Source: an uncultured Flavobacteriales bacterium
Lineage (GTDB): Bacteria > Bacteroidota > Bacteroidia > Flavobacteriales_D > Crocinitomicaceae
Assembly: GCA_913046365.1 (NCBI GenBank)
Contig: CAJWRM010000020.1
Location: 1-44,461 of the forward strand
Length of the DNA: 44,461 nt
Direction of reading: 5' to 3'
Position 1 is the first letter of the stretch. Each line of letters starts with the position of its first letter. Shown piece by piece: positions 1 to 8,300 of the stretch. The position numbers and the translations under genes were made by a program. Below the pieces are notes generated by a model. That model did not search any database. It had not been told where the DNA came from and saw only the letters and a list, made by a program, of their open reading frames with translations.

Positions 1-43
1 CCCTCTCACCCTTGTAATGTAACCGGTTGAGCCCGGTTGTCAA
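1..43 (-). promoter_or_regulatory. sigma70-like promoter P3, foreign-looking
   Basis: Read on the minus strand there is a consensus -35 TTGACA (38-43), a 16-base spacer and TACATT (16-21). The 16-base spacing and the TACATT followed by ACA are the same in P2 and P1. Upstream lies an A-rich tract that could act as an UP element. Any gene it drives lies beyond the window's left edge. This is a proteobacterial or phage style of promoter, not the TAnnTTTG type seen in the rest of the window. Confidence 0.55.
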
Positions 44-108
44 GTAGTTTTTTTGATTTTGTTTCGGAGGGAGCGACGAGCGCCCCTCTCACCCTTGTAA
101 TGTAACCG
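1..108. repeat. 25-bp direct repeat spanning promoter -10 regions
   Basis: The 25 bases at 1-25 recur exactly at 84-108, an offset of 83 bases. They cover the -10 box and presumed start region of promoters P3 and P2. The promoter itself therefore seems to have been duplicated. Between the copies, 67-88 can fold as a GC-rich hairpin (GAGGGAGCG against CGCCCCTC) without a U-tract in either direction. Confidence 0.7.
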
Positions 109-141
109 ATCAGGTCAGATTGTCAAGTCACGAAATGTCAC
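99..141 (-). promoter_or_regulatory. sigma70-like promoter P2 with GTGAC pair
   Basis: On the minus strand TTGACA (121-126), a 16-base spacer and TACATT (99-104). Directly upstream are two GTGAC words (127-131 and 137-141) spaced 10 bp, one helical turn, abutting the -35 box. This suits a tandem activator or repressor site. It lies just past the stop of the 84-residue minus-strand gene and reads toward the left edge into promoter P3. Confidence 0.55.
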
Positions 142-392
142 AGCAAAAGTTCCCACTTTCCGTCAACGAACCGTTTGCAGTCACGAAGAGAAGAGGACAA
201 CTTTCCTTCCTCAGCGTTCCTGGCCACTTCTCGGACCATCTTGATCAGTGCGATCTTTCCGATCTTCGCCTTCACGTTGTAGACACCATCGAGGGTGCCG
301 TGGTTCCTGTTCAGAATGGTGGCGATCTCCAAAGCGTCACGAAGACCCTGTGGGTCATCCGTGTCGAGGACAATCGTGAATCGTGCGCCCAT
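138..392 (-). CDS. hypothetical phage-like protein, 84 aa
   Basis: I do not recognise the family. The protein is 84 residues, soluble, with mixed charge and no signal peptide or membrane segment. It is supported as a gene by its context: promoter P1 lies about 25 bases upstream and a strong Shine-Dalgarno site (AGGGAG, 398-403) sits at normal distance from the ATG at 392. Such a site is unlike the Bacteroidota genes to the right. The region is visibly GC-richer than the rest of the window. The plus-strand open frame over the same bases has no comparable start signals and is taken as a shadow. A phage or other foreign origin is inference. Confidence 0.6.
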   Translation of the reverse strand: MGARFTIVLDTDDPQGLRDALEIATILNRNHGTLDGVYNVKAKIGKIALIKMVREVARNAEEGKLSSSLRDCKRFVDGKWELLL

Positions 393-414
393 CGTGGCTC
401 CCTGTTACTCCTGT

Positions 415-457
415 AATGTAACCCGTTGAGGCGATTTGTCAAGTCACCAAATGTCAC
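415..457 (-). promoter_or_regulatory. sigma70-like promoter P1 with GTGAC pair
   Basis: On the minus strand TTGACA (437-442), a 16-base spacer and TACATT (415-420), with two GTGAC words at 443-447 and 453-457, 10 bp apart. It matches P2 in the GTGAC pair, the -35 box, the spacer length and the -10 box. It drives the 84-residue gene, leaving a leader of about 15-20 bases. The stop codon of the upstream 38-residue gene lies inside the distal GTGAC word. Confidence 0.6.
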
Positions 458-570
458 AGCCCTGCGGCGTGAATCTGGTCCAGAATCGCTGCCATGCAAA
501 ATGCTACATAAAAGGCGAGACCGCCCAAAATGGCACAAATGCCGTCGATGATGATTTCTTTCTTGTTCAT
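454..570 (-). CDS. small membrane protein, 38 aa
   Basis: Short minus-strand frame, ATG at 570 and TGA at 454-456. The product starts MNKKEIIIDG and continues with one hydrophobic stretch (about residues 10-30) typical of a single membrane helix, ending near DQIHAAGL. The ATG overlaps the stop of the preceding 45-residue gene as ATGA, suggesting translational coupling, and an AAGAAGG-like Shine-Dalgarno lies just upstream. Small coupled membrane proteins of this kind are common in phages. No specific function can be assigned. Confidence 0.5.
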   Translation of the reverse strand: MNKKEIIIDGICAILGGLAFYVAFCMAAILDQIHAAGL

Positions 571-704
571 TCTGACACCTTCTTCACGTCTTTTTCATAT
601 AGCTGCATTGTACTTCGACATAGGTCTACATAACCCTTATTTGATATTTTTTCAAAATTTTCATCTACAAAGTCAAGTAGTTCGTCTATTGTTTGTATTG
701 TCAT
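567..704 (-). CDS. small protein, 45 aa, paralogue of the 71-aa gene at 1097-1312
   Basis: Minus-strand frame with ATG at 704 and TGA at 567-569. The first ~36 residues (MTIQTIDELLDFVDENFEKI and on to a conserved YV.LC) closely match the 71-residue gene at 1097-1312. After that the two diverge and this one ends early. The first 36 bases of the two genes differ at one position only. The frame is AT-rich like the right-hand DNA, yet it couples by ATGA overlap to the GC-rich 38-residue gene, so a composition boundary lies near 560-600. Family and function unknown. Confidence 0.55.
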   Translation of the reverse strand: MTIQTIDELLDFVDENFEKISNKGYVDLCRSTMQLYEKDVKKVSE

Positions 705-722
705 AATTTTTAATTTAGTGTT

Positions 723-971
723 ATGAAATATTTCTTTTTGGTTTCGGTAAGCGTTTTTATTCTTTCATCCTGTCAGACAGGTGTTAAAAGAATTTGTATT
801 AACGGTTACAAGGAACGTATGGGTATTGATAGAACTATTGGTGCAGGCACTGATTCGGAAGTGCCCGCAGAAGTAATTAATACCTGTGCTTGTTTGGCTG
901 AAAAGGTTGCCAATGGTTATGACATGGAAACTTCTACAATCGAATGTAGAGAAAAATACGGTCTGCAATAA
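723..971 (+). CDS. small lipoprotein, 82 aa
   Basis: N-terminal signal peptide of type II: hydrophobic core followed by lipobox LSSC at about residues 14-17. The mature part is only ~65 residues with a CAC motif (TCACLAEKV) near residue 55 and another Cys near residue 74. No family recognised. The CxC pattern recalls the lipoprotein at 33356-33721 (ACGCVKAAV), possibly a shared style of small cysteine-containing lipoprotein. It is divergent from the 45-residue gene with only 18 bases between the start codons, so their promoters must overlap. Confidence 0.65.
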   Translation: MKYFFLVSVSVFILSSCQTGVKRICINGYKERMGIDRTIGAGTDSEVPAEVINTCACLAEKVANGYDMETSTIECREKYGLQ

Positions 972-1096
972 TGGGTTATAAGATAACTCACTTCAATTCT
1001 ATTTCAATAATTCCTAATTCGTGTTTCTCTAAAACCCAAAATCCAAAGGTTCATCTTTAGTTGATTGAACTTTTAATTCGTGTTTATCTTAACCTT

Positions 1097-1312
1097 TTAA
1101 TTAAGAGAAAAGGGCAAATCCTTTGCTGATTTATATTTTTTTGTCAAAGAACATAGTTCTTTGATACGCTTTAAAGCTATTTGCTTGTTGTCTGGCTTAC
1201 GATGCTGGTAAATATGCATAGCGATGCAAATATTTACATAGGCCTTGTTAGATAGTTTGTCAAAATTTGCTTCTATAAAGTCAATTAGTTCGTCTATTGT
1301 TTGTATTGTCAT
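1097..1312 (-). CDS. hypothetical small protein, 71 aa
   Basis: Begins MTIQTIDELIDFIEANFDKL; predicted soluble and helical with a basic C-terminal half. Not a family I can name. It is supported by a paralogue at 567-704 that keeps the reading frame and conserved residues with mostly conservative changes, as expected for real protein-coding DNA. No clear promoter or terminator was identified. It lies between the small lipoprotein and the secreted nuclease-like gene, on the opposite strand to both. Confidence 0.6.
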   Translation of the reverse strand: MTIQTIDELIDFIEANFDKLSNKAYVNICIAMHIYQHRKPDNKQIALKRIKELCSLTKKYKSAKDLPFSLN

Positions 1313-1449
1313 TTGAATTGGAGTTGATAATTAAATATAAGACGCCACAATGAATTATCTAGTTGCATTGTGCTCCAAGAATACATCATCCCAATCTTCA
1401 TTAAACCTCTACAAAACTTTCTTAAAGAGTTATTACTTATTTTTAAGTT

Positions 1450-3420
1450 ATGCGAAAGGTAATATGTATATCATCTGTTTTTCTAATTTTTACTTTTCAT
1501 CTTATGTCGCAAACCACAATTACGATTGATGGTTTCTTTGATGATTGGAGTACAATTAGTAATACATATATCGACGATTCAACGGATTCTCAAGGGATCG
1601 ATTTATTAGGTTTTAGCGTTTGTAATGACAATGATTACTTATATGTCAAGATAAGGCTTGCTGATGAGGTTGATTTGACAGAACAATCTTTTAACCCTGC
1701 TGAAGTAATGATTAATATTGATGCTGATAATAATGCATCTACAGGGTTTTCTACAAACAATATCGGTTCAGAATATGGAATAAACTTCTTTGATAAATTT
1801 ATATTTGATGATACCAATCCGAATAGCATTGATACGCTATCTCTCTATGATTTAGGTGTTATTCCACTACCAACAATTACCTCCGATGAATTTGAAATTG
1901 CTGTAAGTCGATCCTTGTTTTCAGATACCATTTCTATTTCAATCAGGGAGTTTATTGGGAATGATTTTATGCCAGATAACGGAGCTGTATTTACTTATAT
2001 TTTTAGCGATTGTTCCACACCTACAACTTCTACCACTGATTTTTTAAAAAATGACCCGAATAATTTACGTGTTATGACTTATAATGTTAAGAGTAATGGG
2101 CTTATAAGCAATAACCGCATAGATGAACATAGAAGAATATTTGAAAGTGCTAACGCTGACATTATTACCTATCAAGAGTGTGGAAATACCTCTTATAATG
2201 ATGTGCTGGGATTTTTAAATACGAGCCAGACATATTATCCTCACATATATCCTGATTTGAATTCTGGTAATCTAACCATATCTAAATACCCATCTTTACA
2301 ATCGTGGCAAGTGACAAACAAGATTGATGCAGAGCTAATAGATTTACCTGACAGCATCTATTCAGCAGATGTTTTAATTGTTAATGGTCACCCACCATGT
2401 TGCAGTAACAACCAAGGTCGTCAGGATAATTTTGATGCTTTTATTGAATTTATTCATGACGCAAAAACAATTGGAGGTGTTATCGATTTGCCAATTAATA
2501 CCCCAATTATATTTTCCGGAGACATGAACTTGGTGGGATATTCAGAGCAGTACTATACGATTATTAATGGAACTATATCAGATACTGCTACATTTGGGAA
2601 TGGCGGATTTCCTGACTGGGACAATACTCCTTTAAAGGATCAGGTTTGTTCTTTTAACGAAAACGACATGACCTACACCTGGGATGACAGTAGTCCCTCT
2701 GTCGGAGACTTCCCTCCAGGGAGACTAGATTTTGTTTTTTTTACAAATAGTGTAATGTCAGTAGATAAATCTTTTATTCTATCAACAGAACACATGAGTA
2801 ATGCTTTATTATCACAGAATAATTTATTGTGGAATGATACTAAAATTGCTTCAGATCATTTCCCTGTTATTGTTGACTTTGTTCTTCCTATGTTAACTGG
2901 TTGTAATGACCCGGATGCTTGTAATTACGATTCTTTGGCCACTATAAATGACGGTAGTTGTGTATATTCCACAATATCAACTGATACGCAAGTGCATTGT
3001 GACACTTACATTTGGATGGATGGTAATACATATACCTCATCTAATGATACAGCAACATATACTATTGCAAATGCCGTGGGATGTGATAGTACGATTACAC
3101 TTGATTTAACCATCAATCTTTCCACTCAATCTTCAATAATCGTTCAAGGACTTGATTCATATACTGCACCAAGTGGGGCCGTCTACACATTTGGAGGGGT
3201 ATACACAGACACGATTCAAAATGCTGCTGCTTGTGATAGTATTATCACTATAGACTTATCTCTAAACTATACTGGAATCAATGAGCTAAATACCGCTCCT
3301 AAAGAATTAGTAAAGATTGTTGATGCATTAGGAAGAGAAACCGCTTTTAAACCCAATACTCTTTTGATCTATGTTTATGATGATGGAAGTATAGAGAAGG
3401 TGTTTAGCGTGGAGTATTAG
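1450..3420 (+). CDS. secreted endonuclease/exonuclease/phosphatase-family protein
   Basis: Signal peptide at residues 1-20. An N-terminal beta-rich domain follows (~22-195, beginning ITIDGFFDDW, like domains that precede secreted hydrolases). Residues ~205-490 carry the EEP fold: MTYNV (Asn212), YQECGN (Glu243), SGDMN (Asp358, Asn360), GRLDFVFF and SDHFPV (His470). These are the metal and catalytic residues of DNase I-like nucleases and phosphodiesterases. A cysteine-rich piece (GCNDPDACNYDS) and adhesin-like repeats come next. The last ~38 residues form a short tail (LVKIVDALGRE ... YVYDDGSIEK) shared with the two esterases at 39039 and 40119. Probably exported nuclease or phosphodiesterase; the substrate is not determined. 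Confidence 0.85.
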   Translation: MRKVICISSVFLIFTFHLMSQTTITIDGFFDDWSTISNTYIDDSTDSQGIDLLGFSVCNDNDYLYVKIRLADEVDLTEQSFNPAEVMINIDADNNASTGFSTNNIGSEYGINFFDKFIFDDTNPNSIDTLSLYDLGVIPLPTITSDEFEIAVSRSLFSDTISISIREFIGNDFMPDNGAVFTYIFSDCSTPTTSTTDFLKNDPNNLRVMTYNVKSNGLISNNRIDEHRRIFESANADIITYQECGNTSYNDVLGFLNTSQTYYPHIYPDLNSGNLTISKYPSLQSWQVTNKIDAELIDLPDSIYSADVLIVNGHPPCCSNNQGRQDNFDAFIEFIHDAKTIGGVIDLPINTPIIFSGDMNLVGYSEQYYTIINGTISDTATFGNGGFPDWDNTPLKDQVCSFNENDMTYTWDDSSPSVGDFPPGRLDFVFFTNSVMSVDKSFILSTEHMSNALLSQNNLLWNDTKIASDHFPVIVDFVLPMLTGCNDPDACNYDSLATINDGSCVYSTISTDTQVHCDTYIWMDGNTYTSSNDTATYTIANAVGCDSTITLDLTINLSTQSSIIVQGLDSYTAPSGAVYTFGGVYTDTIQNAAACDSIITIDLSLNYTGINELNTAPKELVKIVDALGRETAFKPNTLLIYVYDDGSIEKVFSVEY

Positions 3421-3431
3421 TCTTCGTGTTT

Positions 3432-3960
3432 ATCTTAACCTTTGCCGTTATCGGTTTATCCGTGTTTTTCTATCTTTAGTGTATGAAAAAGCTTTTGTAT
3501 CTGTTATTTATTCTGTTCCTTTTGTTCGCGTGCATTCAACAGGAGGATATTACCAATATGGTTGGAAGATGGGATGTTGAACAAGTGTTCGATGAGAATG
3601 GCGATGAGTTGATAGGCTCCAATATTGATTGTTTTAAAGAATCATATTTGGTGTTGGATGGCACAGGTACGGGTGATTTTTATGCGTATGAAATATATAA
3701 TGAACCCTTTTTTTGTGGTCTTGACACGATCATTGAGTGCGAATGGTATGAGCAATCTAATTCAACCGACTATACGCTTCAATTAGATGGTCAATCGGGG
3801 AATTTATCTTTTGATGGCGACAATATGATATATTCGTTTGGTGCTAATGACGCTGCAATGACTTTTGTAAGGAACTAAGCCCTGGTAAAAGTCGCTCTAA
3901 ATCTTAACCTTTGCCGTTTTCGGTTTATTCGTGTTTTTATATCTTTAGTGGTATGAAAAA
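3432..3960 (+). promoter_or_regulatory. repeated promoter-like segment in front of two genes
   Basis: A segment of about 58 bases at 3432-3487 is repeated with few differences at 3901-3960. Both copies end TATCTTTAGTG(G)TATGAAAAA, so each runs into the start codon of a gene (3483 and 3953). TATCTTTA resembles the Bacteroidota -7 box TAnnTTTG. Its distance to the ATG, about 5 bases, would place the transcription start at or next to the start codon, giving leaderless or nearly leaderless mRNAs. The identical spacing argues for a functional unit. Confidence 0.5.
3483..3878 (+). CDS. lipoprotein, lipocalin-like, 131 aa
   Basis: Type II signal with lipobox LFAC (Cys17). The mature ~114 residues contain an early VGRWDVEQVFDENG pattern, alternating beta strands, and a late MTFVRN. 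This layout fits the lipocalin-like domain found in many small Bacteroidota lipoproteins. Anchoring in the outer membrane is likely. Ligand and role are unknown. The gene is preceded by the repeated promoter-like segment and separated from the next gene by a second copy of it, so the two are probably transcribed independently though controlled alike. Confidence 0.7.
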   Translation: MKKLLYLLFILFLLFACIQQEDITNMVGRWDVEQVFDENGDELIGSNIDCFKESYLVLDGTGTGDFYAYEIYNEPFFCGLDTIIECEWYEQSNSTDYTLQLDGQSGNLSFDGDNMIYSFGANDAAMTFVRN

Positions 3961-4486
3961 TTTATTGGCCGCGTTACTGATTTTTAATTCTCTATTATCC
4001 ATTGCGCAAAGTGATAGAGAAATATTGGAAAATCTCATTGGAAACGGATGTTTCAAGGCTTCTTTCCAAAAATTGAATAATGAAGGAATAGCACTAATTA
4101 ATATTACACAAGATTCATATTCCACATTAAGTTTAAATTCTGATAAGTCTCGTGTAAGCACTCAAATAAGTGATGTCATGACTGCTCTATTTGATGAAGG
4201 AATCAAGGTGATGTCTTATGATGTTAAAATCGAAGTGACGGATGTATCTAAGATACTTCTCGATATTAAGAATAAATATACGACTGGAGCGCGTTATTTT
4301 TTTCTTATTGATAAAGACAAAGGTGTATTATATGATCGCAATGATAACTCTATGGTTGGTTATTTTAAATGTCTCATGACCGTTACTGGAGGAAAGGAAA
4401 AAATTGGGATGAAAGATGTGGATAAGGTAAGAAGAATTAAATGTGCTTATATCGCCGAAAAAGTTAAGGCATCAATAATAAATTAA
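3953..4486 (+). CDS. exported hypothetical protein, 177 aa
   Basis: The ATG at 3953 is preferred over the in-frame ATG at 3911, because it starts a good signal peptide (MKNLLAALLIFNSLLSIAQ, cleavage near residue 19) and sits at the same place relative to the repeated promoter segment as the gene at 3483. The mature protein has no recognised domain. It contains one Cys early (GNGCF), alternating hydrophobic and polar strands, and a short C-terminus without a T9SS domain, so a periplasmic location is most likely. Function unknown. Confidence 0.65.
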   Translation: MKNLLAALLIFNSLLSIAQSDREILENLIGNGCFKASFQKLNNEGIALINITQDSYSTLSLNSDKSRVSTQISDVMTALFDEGIKVMSYDVKIEVTDVSKILLDIKNKYTTGARYFFLIDKDKGVLYDRNDNSMVGYFKCLMTVTGGKEKIGMKDVDKVRRIKCAYIAEKVKASIIN

Positions 4487-4530
4487 CTACTTAAATACCA
4501 AGATCTTTCTTTAGTTGATTGAACATCCGC

Positions 4531-4556
4531 AAAAAAAGCCACCCGTTAAAGTGGCT
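4531..4556 (-). terminator. intrinsic terminator for the 175-aa lipoprotein gene
   Basis: Stem AGCCAC (4537-4542) / GTGGCT (4551-4556) with an 8-base loop. Seven A on the plus strand at 4531-4537 give a U-tract when read on the minus strand. It lies about 100 bases past the stop of the minus-strand lipoprotein gene. Confidence 0.8.
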
Positions 4557-4652
4557 ATACATTCTATTATTTATTAAGGATAATTAGAATAGTTTATTTG
4601 TAATCTGATAAAATTAATTTTTAAGACTTCTTTAAGCTATATAAACTTTAGC

Positions 4653-5180
4653 TTAATTGATGATTTTCAAATCTGGACTCAATATGTAGTCCTTAAGAAC
4701 CTTATCAACCTTCGCGGAAACATGCACATAGGCGATAGTTTCATTAGCAGTCATTAATTGCTTATTAATTTGCTCTCGCTCCCCGTTTATGACTTCTGTA
4801 TTTTTAATATTGCTATCAATCATTTGGGTGTATGATTCAATTGTTCGTTTATAACTCTCAATCGTTTCATTAAAGCCATATAAAAGTGCAGGGTGACTGA
4901 CGTCTGCTAAATTATTTTCGGTCTCTTTGAGACTAATTTGGAGGTCACTTCTTGTCGCTTCTAGTTTTTTTAAGTTTGAACTATATTCAATCAGTGTACT
5001 GTCTATTACTCCAAGTCTTTCTTTTAAATTAATAGCTAATACGGTATCTCCAATTTTAACCTCAGTTATATCTTGATTTATTTGAGTCTCTAGAGCGGAC
5101 TTAACAGTTTCTTCAAGTGTAGGTTCGGCACAGCTACATAACATTGTCAATATAATAGCTGAAAAAAAAGATTTCTTCAT
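4653..5180 (-). CDS. coiled-coil lipoprotein, 175 aa
   Basis: Signal peptide with lipobox CSC near residue 16-17 (LCSCAEPT). Most of the mature chain, about residues 45-140, is rich in E, K, L and N with heptad-like spacing, suggesting an alpha-helical coiled coil. The end (SAKVDKVLKDYILSPDLKII) looks compact. No catalytic motif was seen and no family is recognised. It stands alone on the minus strand with its own terminator, between the exported protein at 3953 and the tricorn-type protease on the plus strand. Confidence 0.65.
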   Translation of the reverse strand: MKKSFFSAIILTMLCSCAEPTLEETVKSALETQINQDITEVKIGDTVLAINLKERLGVIDSTLIEYSSNLKKLEATRSDLQISLKETENNLADVSHPALLYGFNETIESYKRTIESYTQMIDSNIKNTEVINGEREQINKQLMTANETIAYVHVSAKVDKVLKDYILSPDLKIIN

Positions 5181-5376
5181 AATTCAAGGCTTTTGATGAT
5201 ACCACAAAAATCAAAATAAGAATTGGATTATTCAAATTCATTAAATTATTGTTCATCTCATTTATTACTGAGCAAGAATCTTCACATGCCCTAATTCGAT
5301 AATTTTTCAAAGGTTTTAGGTCAATATCATTCCCGATTTTTCACTAAATTCGACAATCAATTTTTTAATATAAGTC

Positions 5377-8300
5377 ATGAAACTAAAACTATTCACATTC
5401 ATTCTATTTATCGCAGGAAACACTTTTGGGCAATCACCTTTGTGGATGAGGTATCCTGCAATCTCTCCCGACGGTGCTCAGATTGCGTTCAACTATAAAG
5501 GAAATATATACCTCGTTAGCTCAAAGGGAGGTAAAGCAAATGCAATTACCACACACGCTGCGCATGACTTTATGCCCACTTGGTCGCCAGATGGAAAGAC
5601 GATTGCTTTCGCTTCAAATCGATACGGGAACTACGATATTTTTACAATGCCTTCAATCGGTGGGAATGCATCGAGATTAACGCACCATTCCTCTGATGAT
5701 TATCCGAGCTCAATCGATGGCTCTGGTCATGTTTACTTTAGCTCTTCTAGGTTAGACTCCTATTTAAATAGTCAATTCCCTTCTGGAGTTTTGAGTGAAT
5801 TGTACTCCATTCATAAGGATGGCGAATTACATCAAGTTTTAACGACACCTGCAGAATCTGCCCTTTGGAACAAAGACAAGACAAAACTAATTTACCATGA
5901 CAGAGTCGGTTATGAAAACGCTTGGAGAAAACACCATACCTCAGCCGTGACTAGAGATATTTGGGTTTACGATGTTGCAACCAAAGCGCATACACAATTG
6001 ACTGATTTCGAGGGTGAAGATCGAAATCCTATTTGGAGCAAGGACGAGCAGTTTTTTTACTACTTATCCGAGGAGTCAGGCAGCTTTAATATCTGGAAGA
6101 AAAACATTGCAGCTGGAACCAAAACGCAAATCACAAACTACCAGGACCACCCGGTACGATTTCTAACGATGTCTGCTGATGGAACATTATCATTTGGCTT
6201 TGACGGTGCGTTATATACCCTTATCGACTCACAAGAACCCGTGAGACTTGACATTCAAATCAACAGCGACGACGATTTCAATACGACAGAACTCATAGAT
6301 GTGAAAGGGGATGTTTCTGAAATTGTGCTTTCGCCAAATGGCAAGGAATTGGCTTTTGTGGCAAGAGGAGAAATCTTTGTGACTGCATTAGATTATGCTA
6401 AGACGAAAAGAATTACAAATACAACGGAGCAGGAACGAAGCATCAGCTTTAGTCCCGATGGGCGAAGCATCTTATTCGCATCAGAAAGAAATGAAAGCTG
6501 GAATATCTACCAAATAAGTCTTGAACGTGAAGAAGAAAAATTGTTTTATGCCTCCACTGTTTTAAAGGAAGAAGTACTTGTTGAAACGGCTCAGGAAACA
6601 TTTCAGCCACAATTTTCTCCTGATGGTAAAGAAGTCGCATTCCTCGAGGAAAGGGTAGTGCTGCGTGTAATGAACCTTGAATCCAAGAAGGTGAGGACGG
6701 TTTTAGAAAAAAAGTATAATTACTCTTATTCAGATGGGGATCAGGCATACCAATGGTCTCCGGATGGAAAGTGGTTTTTGGTGCAATATTTACCATTCGA
6801 AAGGTGGAACGGAGACGTAGGTTTGGTTTCTGCTGACGGAAAAGAGCTCATTAATTTAACAGAAAGTGGATACGAATGCTCTAGCCCGAAATGGGTGATG
6901 GGGGGTGAAGCCATCATTTGGTTCTCGGGTCGAAATGGAATGAAAAGCCACGGGAGCTGGGGGAGCCAGGGAGATGCTTATGCAATGTTTTTAACTCAAG
7001 GGGCCTATGATCAATTCAACCTTTCAGCCGCAGAGCTAAAGCAAATGAAAGCGGACAGCAAAACAGAAGACAAAAAGAAAGCGGACAAAACAAAGAAGGA
7101 AAAATCTAAGAAGAAAAATTCCGATGAGGATGATGAGGAAGCATTAATAGAGCCGCTGGAGTTTGATATGGCACAGGCCAAAGACCGTACGAAAAGACTC
7201 ACTATTCATTCTTCTAGATTAAGTGACGCTATATTGACCAAGGACGGATCAAAGCTCTTTTATTTGAGCTCATTTGAGAAAGGGTTTGATTTGTGGGTAC
7301 AAGATTTCAAAAAGAATGAGACCAAATTACTCGCGAAGCTCGGGACGTCTTATGGATATTTGAAGTTTGATGAAGAGGAAGCAAACGTTGTTGTCATTAC
7401 AAATCGATCCATCAAGAAAATCAGTGTAAAAGGCGGTGCGCCAAAGCCAGTGTCTTATTCTGCGAAAGTAGAACTGAACCAGCAGGAGGAATTTGAATAC
7501 ATTTTCAACCATGCTTGGAGACAAACTTTGAAAAAATTCTACGTGGAAGATATGCACGGGGTGGATTGGGAATTTTATAAAAATGAATACGCGAAGTTTT
7601 TGCCGCACATCAATAATGGCCCTGACTTTGCTGAAATGCTCAGCGAATTACTTGGTGAGCTTAATGCCTCTCATACAGGATCTGGATATCGCTTCAGCAT
7701 GAAGGGTGGTGACCGCACAGCCTCATTGGGGATTTATCCCGACTATGCGTATGATGGGACTGGTGTTAAGGTAGCGGAGATCATTGACAAGAGTCCATTA
7801 CTCATTCGTGAATCTAATGCCAAATCAGGTATGGTTATCACAAAAATTAATGGGCAGATGATTAAAAATATGCCGCATTACTATAGCCTTCTTAAGAATC
7901 AAACAGGTGAGAATATTTTACTCACCTACACAGTAAAGGGAGAAGAATATAGTCAAGTGTTCAAACCTATATCGAAAGGTGCAATGAATAACTTAGCATA
8001 CGAGCGTTACGTAAAAAACAGAAACAAGCAAGTTGAAACACTTTCCGAAGGGAGAATAGGATACGTTCATGTGAGGGGTATGAATGATGCGAGTTTCAGA
8101 CAAGTGTATTCGGACGCTCTCGGTAAACACGCAGACAAAGAGGCATTGATTGTCGATACGCGCTTCAATGGTGGTGGATGGCTACATGATGATTTAGCGA
8201 CCTTTTTGGGAGGAAAAATGTATGCAACATTTTTACCACGCGGACAAAAGATTGGTAATGAGCCTCTTTCTAAGTGGTATAGACCTTCAGCGGTACTTAT

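Larger units (their letters stand above)
669..1312. repeat. 36-bp direct repeat (669-704 and 1277-1312)
   Basis: The start-codon ends of the two minus-strand paralogues are identical over 36 bases except for one mismatch (aaagtcaagtag versus aaagtcaattag). They flank the 82-residue lipoprotein gene. This is a gene duplication, or two independently acquired copies of the same small gene, and could be a recombination site. Confidence 0.8.
1054..4524 (+). repeat. 17-bp dispersed repeat (1054-1070 and 4508-4524)
   Basis: The sequence TCTTTAGTTGATTGAAC occurs at 1054-1070 and 4508-4524, both intergenic and in the same orientation. A second dispersed word, TTCGTGTTTATCTTAACC, occurs at about 1077 and 3423. 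Together they suggest that the intergenic pieces around 1000-4500 share a recent common origin. No coding function is seen. Confidence 0.6.

Noticed and set aside
120-416. Plus-strand frame of 98 codons over the left-end region
   Set aside because: It lies opposite the 84-aa gene, and promoters and Shine-Dalgarno site point to the minus strand; its codons show no family resemblance.
436-633. Plus-strand frame of 65 codons
   Set aside because: It is antisense to two coupled small minus-strand genes and has no start signals of its own.
765-968. Minus-strand frame of 67 codons
   Set aside because: It is the antisense shadow of the lipoprotein gene at 723, which has a clear signal peptide and lipobox.
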